Positions 1 through 9,850 of a DNA stretch of 64,000 bases are shown here, one piece after another. The first letter of the stretch is position 1. Each line of letters begins with the position of its first letter. The position numbers were made by a program, and so were the translations under genes. Below the pieces are notes generated by a model that was given only the letters and a program-made list of their open reading frames with translations, made no database searches and was not told where the DNA came from. Source of the DNA: Spizellomyces punctatus DAOM BR117 (lineage: Eukaryota > Chytridiomycota > Chytridiomycetes > Spizellomycetales > Spizellomycetaceae); contig NW_015971544.1 in assembly GCF_000182565.1 (NCBI RefSeq), forward strand, positions 856,848 to 920,847, in the 5' to 3' direction.

Positions 1-994
1 ACCAGGCGCGCCATATCGTGGAGCTTTTGGTCGTTCCAGTCTGGGTGTTTGGCCTTGTACATGTCGCAGATAGCATTGTGTTCGCGTGTAAAAATATTGT
101 GGAGCATAGAGAGACCAGACCACCAGTTGTCTTTAAACCCAGTGATTTCCAGGCCATCATCTCCGAATGGGAGAAGACCGTTCTCTGCGAGACGCAGCTT
201 GCCATCAACGCCCGTGCGGATGCGTTGATTGGTTTGGGTATCGGTACCGTAGATTTGGGAGAGATCCCACCAGTGAGTGACCTTGTTTTTGAATGCGTTG
301 GGACGAGAAGAGTTTTTCTGGGATGCATCAGGAACGCTACGCGGGAGGAACAGCTTTTGGCCGCTTGCCGCCAAGGGATCTCCTTGCGGGAGAGGAACAT
401 CGACGGGACTACCCCACGCACGTTCGTGGTCCTAATCGAATAAAATGTTGTGAGCAAAGAATACAGACTGCATGTTCATATGATAGAACGAATGCTCACC
501 ATCCAGTCATGAACTTGGAATTGAATCCAAGAAAGCACAAACATGTTGATAGTCGTGGCCGGCTTAAAGGTATCCCTCAACAACAGCTTTTGCCCGATAG
601 CACGCGGGTTAGGCTCAAAGATTTTGCTTTCATCGGCAAAGGCCTTCTCAACAGGGATGTTACGTCCAAACCGGTATCCCAAGCTACCCATAGCAGGTTT
701 CTCGAGATCATTGCACGTGCCGTCCAGCGTACGAGCAAAGCGATTCTCGGGTGTGCACGTTGCGACAGGATAGTCGACTGCCGTGTACGAGTCGTGAAGG
801 TTGTTCTTCTCCGCGCGGTCTCGGAAGGTGGCCAGGTAGATTAAACCTGCAAGGAGTCCCTTCTCCCACCATTTCCTGTCGCGTTAATCACAATTAGTAC
901 ACGCTAACAGAATATATAAACAAATCAACGTAATCTGATCATACCTGCCAAAAATATCCGCGGCTTGACGAACAAAGAGCGAAATAGCCGGCAT
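1..994 (-). CDS. Heme peroxidase / fatty-acid alpha-dioxygenase-like protein (3' part off window)
   Basis: Three exons are visible on the minus strand: 945-994, 500-875 and 1-431, the last running off the left edge. The start ATG at 994 gives MPAISLF, and about 285 residues can be read. The segment RTLDGTCNDL followed by MGSLGYRFGRN is typical of the animal-type heme peroxidase / cyclooxygenase superfamily. QFQVHDWM carries the expected distal heme histidine, with the acidic residue next to it that usually binds calcium. THWWDLSQIYG and FTREHNAICDM match the plant and microbial alpha-dioxygenase branch, which adds O2 to fatty acids. Both introns (432-499 and 876-944) have GT-AG ends. The proximal heme ligand and C-terminus lie outside the window, so the exact substrate class (alpha-dioxygenase versus other linoleate dioxygenases) is inferred. 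Confidence 0.82.
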
Positions 995-2744
995 TATTGC
1001 GAGCAAATGATGCTAATGTACGTAGTAGCAATAGCTCTATGGATCACGAACAGATCTATATCTATGAACTTGAAGACTGGCTGTCTATTGAGAGGATTAT
1101 CGACCTGCCGACGATGGAGGGGAAATGGTCTTCAACCCTCTCCTTTTAAGTTGCGCGGAGGGCGCCAAGTACTCCATCATGACCATGGCATCCTCTGCAT
1201 GAAAACGTTCAACTTTCATCAGAGTGTAAACTCTACCTGCCCAAGGAAAAGAGGAGAGTCAACCCAACTTTGCAAAGAGGCCCTGCAGTTGGCTTCCTTT
1301 CCTACTTTGGATTATCGAATACCCTGCATGGTGTGTAAAAGTTGAGTTAGTCAGAGACTGCTTGAGAACCCTTGGCGGTTGCCGAGCCTAATTTGCAATG
1401 CCACCGCAGGGGGACTATTCGGAACAACATATGCACAAGAAAGCCAAGACTCTTGCGCTTGGCATCAGACGATGGGCATTACTATGAGGAACAATAGAAG
1501 TCCCCTTACGTACGGTGTAGATCGCAGTTTGCCCTCGCCACCAGGAAAGTATGAATTTGTTGTGCGGCGGAGTTATGTTCACCGCACCGTTGGGAATTTA
1601 GAAACTTAAACCCGCCTTACAGCTTTTTTGGGTCAATTTACCAAGCATTCTTTGTGAGGACTTTTGGATGTCAGTGAGAGGTGCATGTGGATAGGGGTCC
1701 TGGCGCAATAGGCTCACCAAAAAGTTGCGCGAATGTCCTGCCAAGACTGGGGTGCACGATCTACAAAATCTGCTCTATGATGCTGGAACCCCAACCCACC
1801 TCTCACAAATCGCTACCGATCAAATCTCACCTATTGCATGGATCGGGTAGTGAATGGATTCCAAATGCCAAGATGGAAGCTGTTGAATTAGGTTTTAAGA
1901 AACTTTTGGGATTCCAGGTCGTCGGTTGTTACCAGTCTTGTGGATTTCATTTGTGACATGTACCCAAAAACTCTAAATGTCTCCAGCAACAACAATTGCT
2001 ACCAATTTACAAAAAAAGGCTAAATTTTGGAACACGACGAAGCAAATTTGGTGGGTATAAGAGTAGGTTTAGCATTTCTGCATTGCCAAGACAATTTCCT
2101 AAATATTTTAAAGCATCCGCTTTTATCCCAACAACCTATGCAGCTCTTGGTCCTGTACTGACGGCCATTTTGATATCGCACACCAAGCCTCGTGGCCCGA
2201 TGCAACAAAAACACAGCTTTGACGTTTTGTTACTTCTCCGCCCACTGCTTCACAAAGGATCGTAATGTAGACCTGCGCCCTTTAGACGCAGGAAATTCTT
2301 CTGCTGGGTGAAACGAAAAGAAAACGGAGGATGAAAACTGGTTAAACATCAACCCAGTTTGGATAAGATGCCCTACCTATACCCCAATGCCAAGACTTTC
2401 TCGGCGAATGCGCTATTGCTGTAGTCAAAATGGACTGAACGATGTTGGTGCGTCGTACCGATGGGTTCACTCGGGGTTCATGTCTCAACATGGCGCAAAA
2501 AGTACACGTTTACGGTTGACTGATGGTGGAATGATCTACTTTTCTGCACTTTTTGGTTTTGTTCGATGACCTACGATATTTTTAGCGGCCCGCATCTTGT
2601 CCGCACACTGTTCTTTACCTTGAATTCTTGGCACTCAGTGGACCAATTCTTAAACTCTGGCTGTTTCCAAGTCCATTTTCTCAGTCTGGTCTGGACACTC
2701 TTTGAAGTTCCATCTGTATACCTCATCTGATATACAATCCCACA
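995..2744. other. Long intergenic stretch, no supported gene
   Basis: This 1.75-kb stretch has only short, mutually overlapping open frames without recognisable domains or consistent splice structure. It must contain the divergent promoters of the dioxygenase-like gene (minus) and the secreted-protein gene (plus). I see no tRNA, repeat or convincing degenerate transposon sequence. Confidence 0.5.
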
Positions 2745-4012
2745 ATGCGCTTCTCGTCGATTGTTCCGCTGGCCTTTGGACTGCTAACTCTCCAAAACGG
2801 ATTCGTCAATGCATTGCCCCAAGCTACTAGCACTACATTGGACCCTGCTCCCACAGTCCCAGCTCTTCCCGACAACTATGAAACTCTCGCAGCCGTGGAG
2901 AAAAAAGATCTGATATGGGACAGGATTCAAGGTACATCTAATTCCTCGCAAAACTGGAATGGAATTGCGGAGAGTGCCTGGCTTTTGGCTACCCTACCTC
3001 CGAGACCTCCGTTCGATATGGCAAGTGACGTGATGGTTCCTGGACGGAAGAAGTTTATTCGAAAGTGAGTGTCACTTTGGAGAAGTATCCTTTACTTCTA
3101 CTTTAACACTTACATCCAGCCGCGGTGCGCACGCTCTCGTTAAACTTGTCCCAACCGAGGCTGCAAAACAATACACGGGCATCTGGGCTACTGGTGCACA
3201 AAACGGTCTTATCCGTCTGACGACGCTTGACGAACCCCCAAGCAACCCTAAGCCAGAGGACATAGTCATTGCCCCTGGTGGTTCCATCAAGTTCTGGCGA
3301 GATGGCATCCCTTCCACAAACTTATTTTTCATCTATAGTTTGGAAGGCCAGACCAGTTGGAATTACTTTGAGAACCCGTGCAGCAACCATCTCGCGCCGC
3401 CCAAAGAGCTAAAGACCAAGGTTGGAAAGAAGGTATGTTACGCTGCCAGGTACAAATAGGTCAAAACAATGCACTGATACGAGTTGTTGCTCTGGTAGTT
3501 TAACCAACGAGTTAGCCACTACTCAGAAATGACGGGAACCTCTGACTTGGCAAAGTTTACTGCCGATGGAAAACCAGTTCCACAGCCCAAAGCACCATTC
3601 CAGATCTGGTTGGTGCCCGCAGCGGGGCTTAAAGCCAACCCTCCGCCGCTGGTAGGTTTCTCACTGTTCTGCGAGTCCTTTTTTTCTAAAATTACATCTC
3701 ACACCATCTTGAAATTAGACACCCGAAACAGCTTCTGCCAATTTTGCATCCCACTTCAGCGCAATTCCCGAGGGGAGTACCATATACAGCATATGGGCTA
3801 TCCCGGAGCCGCAGTCCCCGTATAAAGTGGACACCGTATACCACCCCGAAACCCTTCCCAACGCAACACACATTGCTGATGTGGTCAGCGAGTCCAAGTT
3901 CACTCCTAGTTATTACGGTGACGCGCATTTGCACTTTAAGCACACTTCCTTCGATTCCGATTTGGAATTGAGGCCTGAATGGCGCGAAATTGTTCGCAGT
4001 GTCCGTGATTAG
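2745..4012 (+). CDS. Secreted protein of unknown function (possible distant catalase-fold relative)
   Basis: Four exons (2745-3064, 3120-3432, 3499-3651, 3719-4012) splice cleanly to 359 residues. The first 24 or so residues form a signal peptide (MRFSSIVPLAFGLLTLQNGF, then NALP). The core contains NRGAHALVKLVP, IAPGGSIKFWRDG and a pattern R-L-T...P-G-x-x-I-K-F...N-H. This faintly recalls the heme-binding core of catalases, but catalase signature residues are not clearly present and I do not assign the activity. The C-terminal third has GDAHLHFKH. All introns are 54-67 bases with GT-AG ends and the frame stays open only when they are removed, which supports a real gene. It probably acts outside the cell or in the secretory pathway. 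Confidence 0.8.
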
Positions 4013-4646
4013 TCTGTTTAGACATGCCAGAATTTTTTAGAGGCGCTGGACGCATTATTGTCAAGACATTTTCGTTCTTAGTAGTTAGTTTAGATTGTTA
4101 AGTGCTATAGATCTATGCCATATATAGATTCAAGAAAAGATGATTGCAGATTAAACACCACAAATCTAGTCTTGCCGCAATGTTTGAGTAAGATGGCCAT
4201 GACCTGACGGGACTATATCATTAACCCAACCTTACCTTTATAAAGATTGTAGAATGTTTGCCCATGTGGGCTCAATATTTACCTACTTCAAAGTTAGCTG
4301 AGTCGTTATATAAACCTTGGTTTTGGTGCCCAACCCACAGCAGTACTCGTAACCAACCCATGGCTCTCTTTACCGACATCTCGGCATGGTCGACGCCCTG
4401 AGAAGTTAACTATTGTTTAAGTTCCCACCCACTCGACTCATATTGGCCAGGCCCCCATCAAGGATGTCATTATGGTTGAACGTCGGAACATTGCTATTTC
4501 GCTATTTTTAGTTACTCGCCTACCCATCCAACGTGCTCCGGTTTGGCGCGACCACGGCACGGGATGGATTGGCTACTGCAAGGGCCTCGCCATAGGCCTC
4601 TACGGCTCTCTTGTCAGACGGACCAGTTTAGACCTGTACGCAAATC
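4013..4646. other. Intergenic, promoter of kinase gene
   Basis: About 630 bases separate the secreted-protein gene from the kinase start. TATA-like ATATAA/TATAAA strings occur near 4230-4320. No conserved coding frame or RNA gene is seen. Confidence 0.4.
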
Positions 4647-6749
4647 ATGCCCTTCCCCTCGCTCCGCGCCTATGACGAGCAAAACTGCAGCCTGCCCCGG
4701 CTTCCTCAACGGGGAGAGACAAATGTGTCTGGTCCACCCAAAGCCCAGCCTCCGCAGCCCAAATCCGGGGCACAAAGACGAGATAATGCCGGAACGTTTA
4801 CAGGGGGTGCGGCGATGGATTTGTTGACGAAGGGGGTTGCGACAAAACCAAAATGGACAATGATCACCGGGGGGGCGAGTAGAACCAAAGCGGGTCAGAG
4901 TAAAGAGAATAAATTGTCGCCTGGCTTGTCAGATAGCCAGCAGCATCCTCAGCAGCAGAGTACAAAGGCGACGAAGCTGGATGCGGTGTCATTACTTTTG
5001 CGCCATACACAGCAAGAACATAATTCGTCTCACCGGGTACTTCCTGTTGATGCTAGCTCAGCATGGGATGCCCCCCAGGTGGATCATTATGATATTCCGC
5101 GGACGGACATGTGGCCTGCTACGCGTGTGCAGGACGTGGATGACATTTCGTCCAATTCCAATATATCTTTGAGCGATGGGCGATTTCCGAGTCCTGGGAC
5201 ATCGGCTGGGCGCTTGGACATCGGAAAGAAGAATGTGGACTCAAAGGAGAGTCCTCCTATTTCCAGTTCATCGACTCCGTCGCCGCCGCAGCGGAGGCAG
5301 GTTCAATCGCGCAAGGAGGAGATTAACAATGATTTCGATAACCCGTCTCAGTTTTCCCTGGCTTCGGCCACTACATCGCCAGCGCCCCCGAAAACTGCCA
5401 AGAGTCCGACCAGTGCGGGCTCCGCGTCCCTTCGACGAGAGTCAAAAAGATCCGCAGCATTGAAACCGAAGCAGAAACGGGATGAGAATGAGCACATGCC
5501 GGCAGGACCGGCCAATCCGCTCAATGGAGTTATGACAGAGCCGCTAAAATCCGCCAAAACTCCTGTGCTTGAAACCCGTTCATCCCGCGTTGAACGTGGT
5601 CTCAAAAAGCCGGAAGAAGCTAGGGAAAAATTAGAAGAAGGCATCACGATTGATGAAGCGGTTCGACTCCAAACTGCTCGGCATTCTACAGGAATCAGTC
5701 GCCCCATCGAGCGTGCCGTGTCCGTCCACCAACGTGGACCATTTAAGTACGAATTGAATGATTTCGTACTGCAAAAAGGTCTGGGGCAGGGCGCATTCGC
5801 CAAAGTATACCTAGTCAAAAGACACATGGACGGACGACTATTTGCTCTGAAATCTATGAGAAAAGACCGTGTTGTCCACATGCGCCAAGTGCAGCACGTT
5901 CAAAACGAGCGGCATTTGATGGAAAAGATTCACAATCCCTTCTTGGTTGGGCTGGAAGCGACCTTTCAAGACTCGGGGCATATTTATATGATTATCGAGT
6001 ATATGCCTGGCGGTGACTTGTTCAGTCAAATAAGGCGGTATGCATATTTTGAAGAACCTGTCGCGCGATTTTACGCATCCGAGGTGGCCATGGCGCTGTC
6101 GTATCTTCACAGCGAGAACATTATTTACCGGGACCTGAAACCAGAGAATGTGTTACTAGATGCGGATGGACATATAAAGTTGGGCGACTTTGGATTCGCA
6201 AAAGTCGTCGATGGAACAACGCGGACATTTTGCGGGACGCCGTCTTACATTTGTCCCGAGATTCTCATGCACAAGGAATATACCAGCGCTGTGGATTGGT
6301 GGTCGTTTGGTGTGCTATTATTTGAGATGCTTTCCGGGTGCTCACCATTCCAGGAAAGTACTGCACCAAAGACTTACGAACGCATTCTCCAAGGGCGGAT
6401 TCAGTGGCCATCACATCGGTCAAAGTATTTTTCGCGGTCTGCAGAACACCTTATTACATCGTTGCTTGTGTTCTCACCCCATAAACGTCTTGGATGTGTG
6501 GACGAGAGCGAAATTCGAGACCATCCATTTTTTGCGACAGTGGACTGGAGGAAAGTCAAAAGTCGCAAACAGAGGCCGTTGATTGGTATTGGTAGTGTAA
6601 GAAGGTCATCTAGTTTTGGAGATGGCTTTTGTGCAGGTTCTGACGAAGATGGGGTTACCCAGTTTGAGATCAGTGCATGGCGTAGTGGTTCTTGGACTGC
6701 AGGAGGCGCGGCCACGCCGTTTTCTCCCGATTTGTTCAAAGATTTTTAG
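4647..6749 (+). CDS. AGC-family Ser/Thr protein kinase, PKA catalytic-subunit-like
   Basis: This is an intronless 700-residue protein. The first 370 residues are Ser/Pro/Lys-rich and look disordered. The kinase domain spans about residues 370-630: glycine loop GLGQGAFAKV, ATP-binding lysine in FALKSM, catalytic YRDLKPEN, DFG in GDFGFAK, and activation loop TRTFCGTPSYICPE. The usual APE is CPE here. The PIF-pocket partner at the extreme C-terminus is FKDF, the FxxF ending typical of PKA catalytic subunits, so PKA or a PrkX-like paralogue is the best family match. The activation-loop Thr (TFCGT) is in place for PDK1-type phosphorylation. The 370-residue head is much longer than in animal PKA but such extensions are common in fungi. 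The ATG at 4647 is the first in frame. Confidence 0.9.
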   Translation: MPFPSLRAYDEQNCSLPRLPQRGETNVSGPPKAQPPQPKSGAQRRDNAGTFTGGAAMDLLTKGVATKPKWTMITGGASRTKAGQSKENKLSPGLSDSQQHPQQQSTKATKLDAVSLLLRHTQQEHNSSHRVLPVDASSAWDAPQVDHYDIPRTDMWPATRVQDVDDISSNSNISLSDGRFPSPGTSAGRLDIGKKNVDSKESPPISSSSTPSPPQRRQVQSRKEEINNDFDNPSQFSLASATTSPAPPKTAKSPTSAGSASLRRESKRSAALKPKQKRDENEHMPAGPANPLNGVMTEPLKSAKTPVLETRSSRVERGLKKPEEAREKLEEGITIDEAVRLQTARHSTGISRPIERAVSVHQRGPFKYELNDFVLQKGLGQGAFAKVYLVKRHMDGRLFALKSMRKDRVVHMRQVQHVQNERHLMEKIHNPFLVGLEATFQDSGHIYMIIEYMPGGDLFSQIRRYAYFEEPVARFYASEVAMALSYLHSENIIYRDLKPENVLLDADGHIKLGDFGFAKVVDGTTRTFCGTPSYICPEILMHKEYTSAVDWWSFGVLLFEMLSGCSPFQESTAPKTYERILQGRIQWPSHRSKYFSRSAEHLITSLLVFSPHKRLGCVDESEIRDHPFFATVDWRKVKSRKQRPLIGIGSVRRSSSFGDGFCAGSDEDGVTQFEISAWRSGSWTAGGAATPFSPDLFKDF

Positions 6750-7020
6750 AAAGGTGTATGAGCCGGTCTTTTCATAGAGGCAGCATTTGTAGCTAGGATC
6801 CCTATCTGTGATGGTTTTGCATAGTTGGATAGCTAGCATAGCCGTAAATCTATGTTCGACCGAATTATGACCAGCCAGCATTTTACCTCAACTTTCAATC
6901 CTGTGTGTTCAGCGCGAGACTAAGCTTGTCACGCTGTTGCCGTAGTGATAGGTTGGTTGTGTCACTGATCCTTCCCCCTCATGTCCGTTCGGACAGACGC
7001 CCTTCCTGCCCCGGTGGACG

Positions 7021-8147
7021 ATGTGGGGATATCTCGATCTCGCGATTCCGTCTCTTATCTCACTTGTCTCTTTCGCTGCATACACAGCAGTTAGTAACGA
7101 GCTGTCGTATCTTAGATCGGCAGTTCCGTATACAGGTTCGGAAGATGCACACCTTTTAAACAAGGAATACGTGTATGTGGAAGGGACCGTTGGCCTCAGT
7201 GGGCAAGGCGGAATCCGCGTCGGTGATATCGAAGGAGTTTTATACGAGGTAAACATGATAACATATGAAATTATTGGATATCATTCAACCAGTATCTTTT
7301 GCAGCATCGCCTGATTCGCCACTATTCAACATTCTCGGAAGTTTATGAGGACTGGCGACACCAGACTCAATCCGTTGGCACCATATTTAAGTCCGTCCCA
7401 TTCTACATCCTCCGGAATAACAAGCGTGTTGCATTGGTTCCGAAATTGCATAGCCTACAACGGGGAGTAGATTTGACCGTGGCAACAACAGATTTCACCC
7501 CTCCGAATCTGAACCTTGGACAACAAGCTCTAGAGGTTTTAAGGGGCGAAAAGCACGTAGGGCTGGAAACTGGTGAGTCCCTGTTAATATTATGGCGAAA
7601 GGCGATAAATTTTGATCATGCCAACGGGAATTCCATAGTTGAGAAGATTCTTCCTGTTGGGGCACCTGTGACGATCCTCGGACAACTGCGTCAAACAACA
7701 CCGCCCTCTATTATTGTCCCCGAAAATCCCAGACTCCCCTACATTATTACCTGCTCATCCTTTTCAAGTTATCTACGATCCCGTGCCACCTTTCAAAACA
7801 TTTGCTGGGCATTTTCTTGCATCTCACTCTCCATCTGCTTTCTTGCGGCAGGGCGACGCATGTGGCTATGGTACATAAGACGGTGGCGTAAACGTGAGTA
7901 CAAGCGGTTGAGGCAGATCAGAAAGCAGCGCGAAAGAGACGAGAGGAAGAGGCTGGAAGGTATTCCTGGAAGCTATCCGCAGGCCCCAACGGAAAAAGAT
8001 CAGTGCGTAATTTGTTGGGAGGAAAAGCGCGATACTGTTCTGTTACATTGTGGGCATTACATGTTATGCGGACGATGTGCAGGAAGTTGCGTTCGATGTC
8101 CCATCTGTAGAGGGCCTATCATTGACAGGGTTCGAACCTATGACTGA
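7021..8147 (+). CDS. Membrane RING E3 ubiquitin ligase, MUL1/MAPL-like
   Basis: Two exons (7021-7248, 7305-8147; 56-base intron) encode 356 residues. A hydrophobic segment lies at residues 5-25, then a region resembling the GIDE domain of MUL1 (EYVYVEGTVGLSG...), a second hydrophobic segment (about residues 240-262, ICWAFSCISLSICFLAAG), a basic stretch, and a C-terminal RING at about 310-348 with CVICWEEKRD, HCGHYMLC and CPICRG. This order matches mitochondrial/peroxisomal ubiquitin ligase MUL1 (MAPL), whose RING faces the cytosol. Mitochondrial location is inferred from the family. The upstream gene ends only 270 bases away. Confidence 0.85.
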
Positions 8148-8337
8148 TTGCTGCATGTGACAATTGCAATCGGATAATGTAATCGTGGCTTGTGATTGAT
8201 CTGATGTAATATACCAGTGTGTGTCGGAGATGAGACTTTTGCCCGTCAACCATCGTTGCAAGCTCCCTATAAATGTAACTTTCCAGATGACCTTTCCCGC
8301 TATACTTCTCCGGTGCAATAAGGCGTCCTTTTAAACC

Positions 8338-9614
8338 ATGCTTCGATCAAATAAAAATCAGTCTGCGCGATCACCCGAACACTACGTCCTCATTTTCGTC
8401 CTCCTTGCTGTGGCTACCTTTACGGTGTACCTTGTTCTCACCCTTAATGCAACTTCAAAAGAACGTTATCTGGGTCATCGACCTTCCATAGTGCCATCAG
8501 AGGGATCGCGTCCATCGACTCTTCTCAACCCGTGCAACACGAGCAATAACAGGAATCCACATTTAAGAACTTTTGCAGAGAACCGAACGCCATTGTGCAA
8601 CTGGAAAGTTTCGGAGGAGAAAAGGAGTTCCATTTTAATTGGCGTAATGACAATGGCGGGTAGAGTGTCCAAACGGGCGGCAATTCGACAGACGTACGCC
8701 AGGGATTCCAATGGAAATGCTCGGGTCGTTTTTGTCCTTGGGAAAAATGGGAACCCGAAAGATGACAGACTACTGGAGGAGGAGGCCAACAGGCAAGTAT
8801 GACAACAACAGCAAACAGGCATAGATTAGTGGCCGAACCATTCTTGAGCTTGAATTCGTGACGTTCATTGACAGTCGTTGTTTGAAGTCGGCCGTAACGG
8901 TGTTTACTCAACTGTATGGATTGGGTCTAAAAGCCTTTTTGACAGGTACGGTGACATCATGTTCCTCGACATTGAAGAAAACGGCGACGGGGGGAAAACA
9001 TTCGAGTTCTTCAAAACCGCACATCAATTGTTTGGTCTCTGCCCGTTTACGTATGTAGCCAAGGCCGATGATGATGTATGGTTCCATATCCCAAACCTAC
9101 AAAAGCGGCTGGATAGTGTTGTTCAGTCCGCTAAGAAAGAAGGTGTCTATTACGGCATGTTGTTGACTTGGCAGAACGAAGAAAAGACGGATATTTTCCA
9201 GTACATGGCTGGTATGCTACATTTGGCCTCTTCAATCTCTTCAACCGTATTGACACTATTTCGCCGGCAGGTATGATCACAGCCGTCTCCATGAATATTC
9301 TTGCCTGGATTATGACCGACCCCTTCCCATACGAAAACAGGTTCGGCCCAGAAGACTGGATGACAGGCATGTGGATTCGGCATTTATGTGAGGAGCGCCG
9401 AAATAGCACGTCAAATTTCTTTGTTGCCGATGTATGTCCGTTCGCGGAGGGAATACCTCGCTACGTCTGCGAACCTCCTGAAAATGCGCATGATTATTAT
9501 TACCATAAGGAAGGGATTGTAGGATTTAATCATGGGCATGTGGTGGCAGTTCATCGATTGAAGGAGGATTGGCGCTTTTGTGAAGCGGATAAGATATTGC
9601 GAGCTGGTGGGTAG
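8338..9614 (+). CDS. GT31-family beta-1,3-galactosyltransferase-like glycosyltransferase
   Basis: Three exons (8338-8796, 8875-9211, 9271-9614) encode 379 residues. A single hydrophobic anchor at about residues 18-38 makes it a type II Golgi membrane protein. The catalytic region has ILIGVMTMAGR...RAAIRQTYA (the family's IRxTW-like motif), VFVLGK, and the metal/UDP-sugar-binding acidic triad in KADDDVW at residues 218-220. FGPEDWMTG corresponds to the ED(V/W)-x-G motif near the active site in GT31. This supports a UDP-hexose beta-1,3-transferase acting on secreted glycoproteins or glycolipids; donor and acceptor cannot be read from sequence. Both introns have GT-AG ends (phase 0 and phase 1). 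Confidence 0.85.
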
Positions 9615-9850
9615 CTATGGTTGCATCTGCTGCTAGTTTGCGGTGAAGATATTGTCATAGGTGCTATTATTCTCGCTATATTGATACCTTTTATCGTAAT
9701 ATGGCCTATATGTAATATGTGCCTACTGTAATGATTCATGTATAATAATGGAAGCTATATACAACTCACGAGGGTGAATGATGCAGTGGATAATATATAC
9801 AACCCGCAAACGTTATGGCAATGCATGCCTCCGCCAAAACTCGCCACCTC

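Noticed and set aside
965-2569. Several plus-strand frames of 60-126 codons between the dioxygenase-like and secreted-protein genes
   Set aside because: No domain, no signal peptide, no joining splice sites and no consistent frame; best explained as chance frames.
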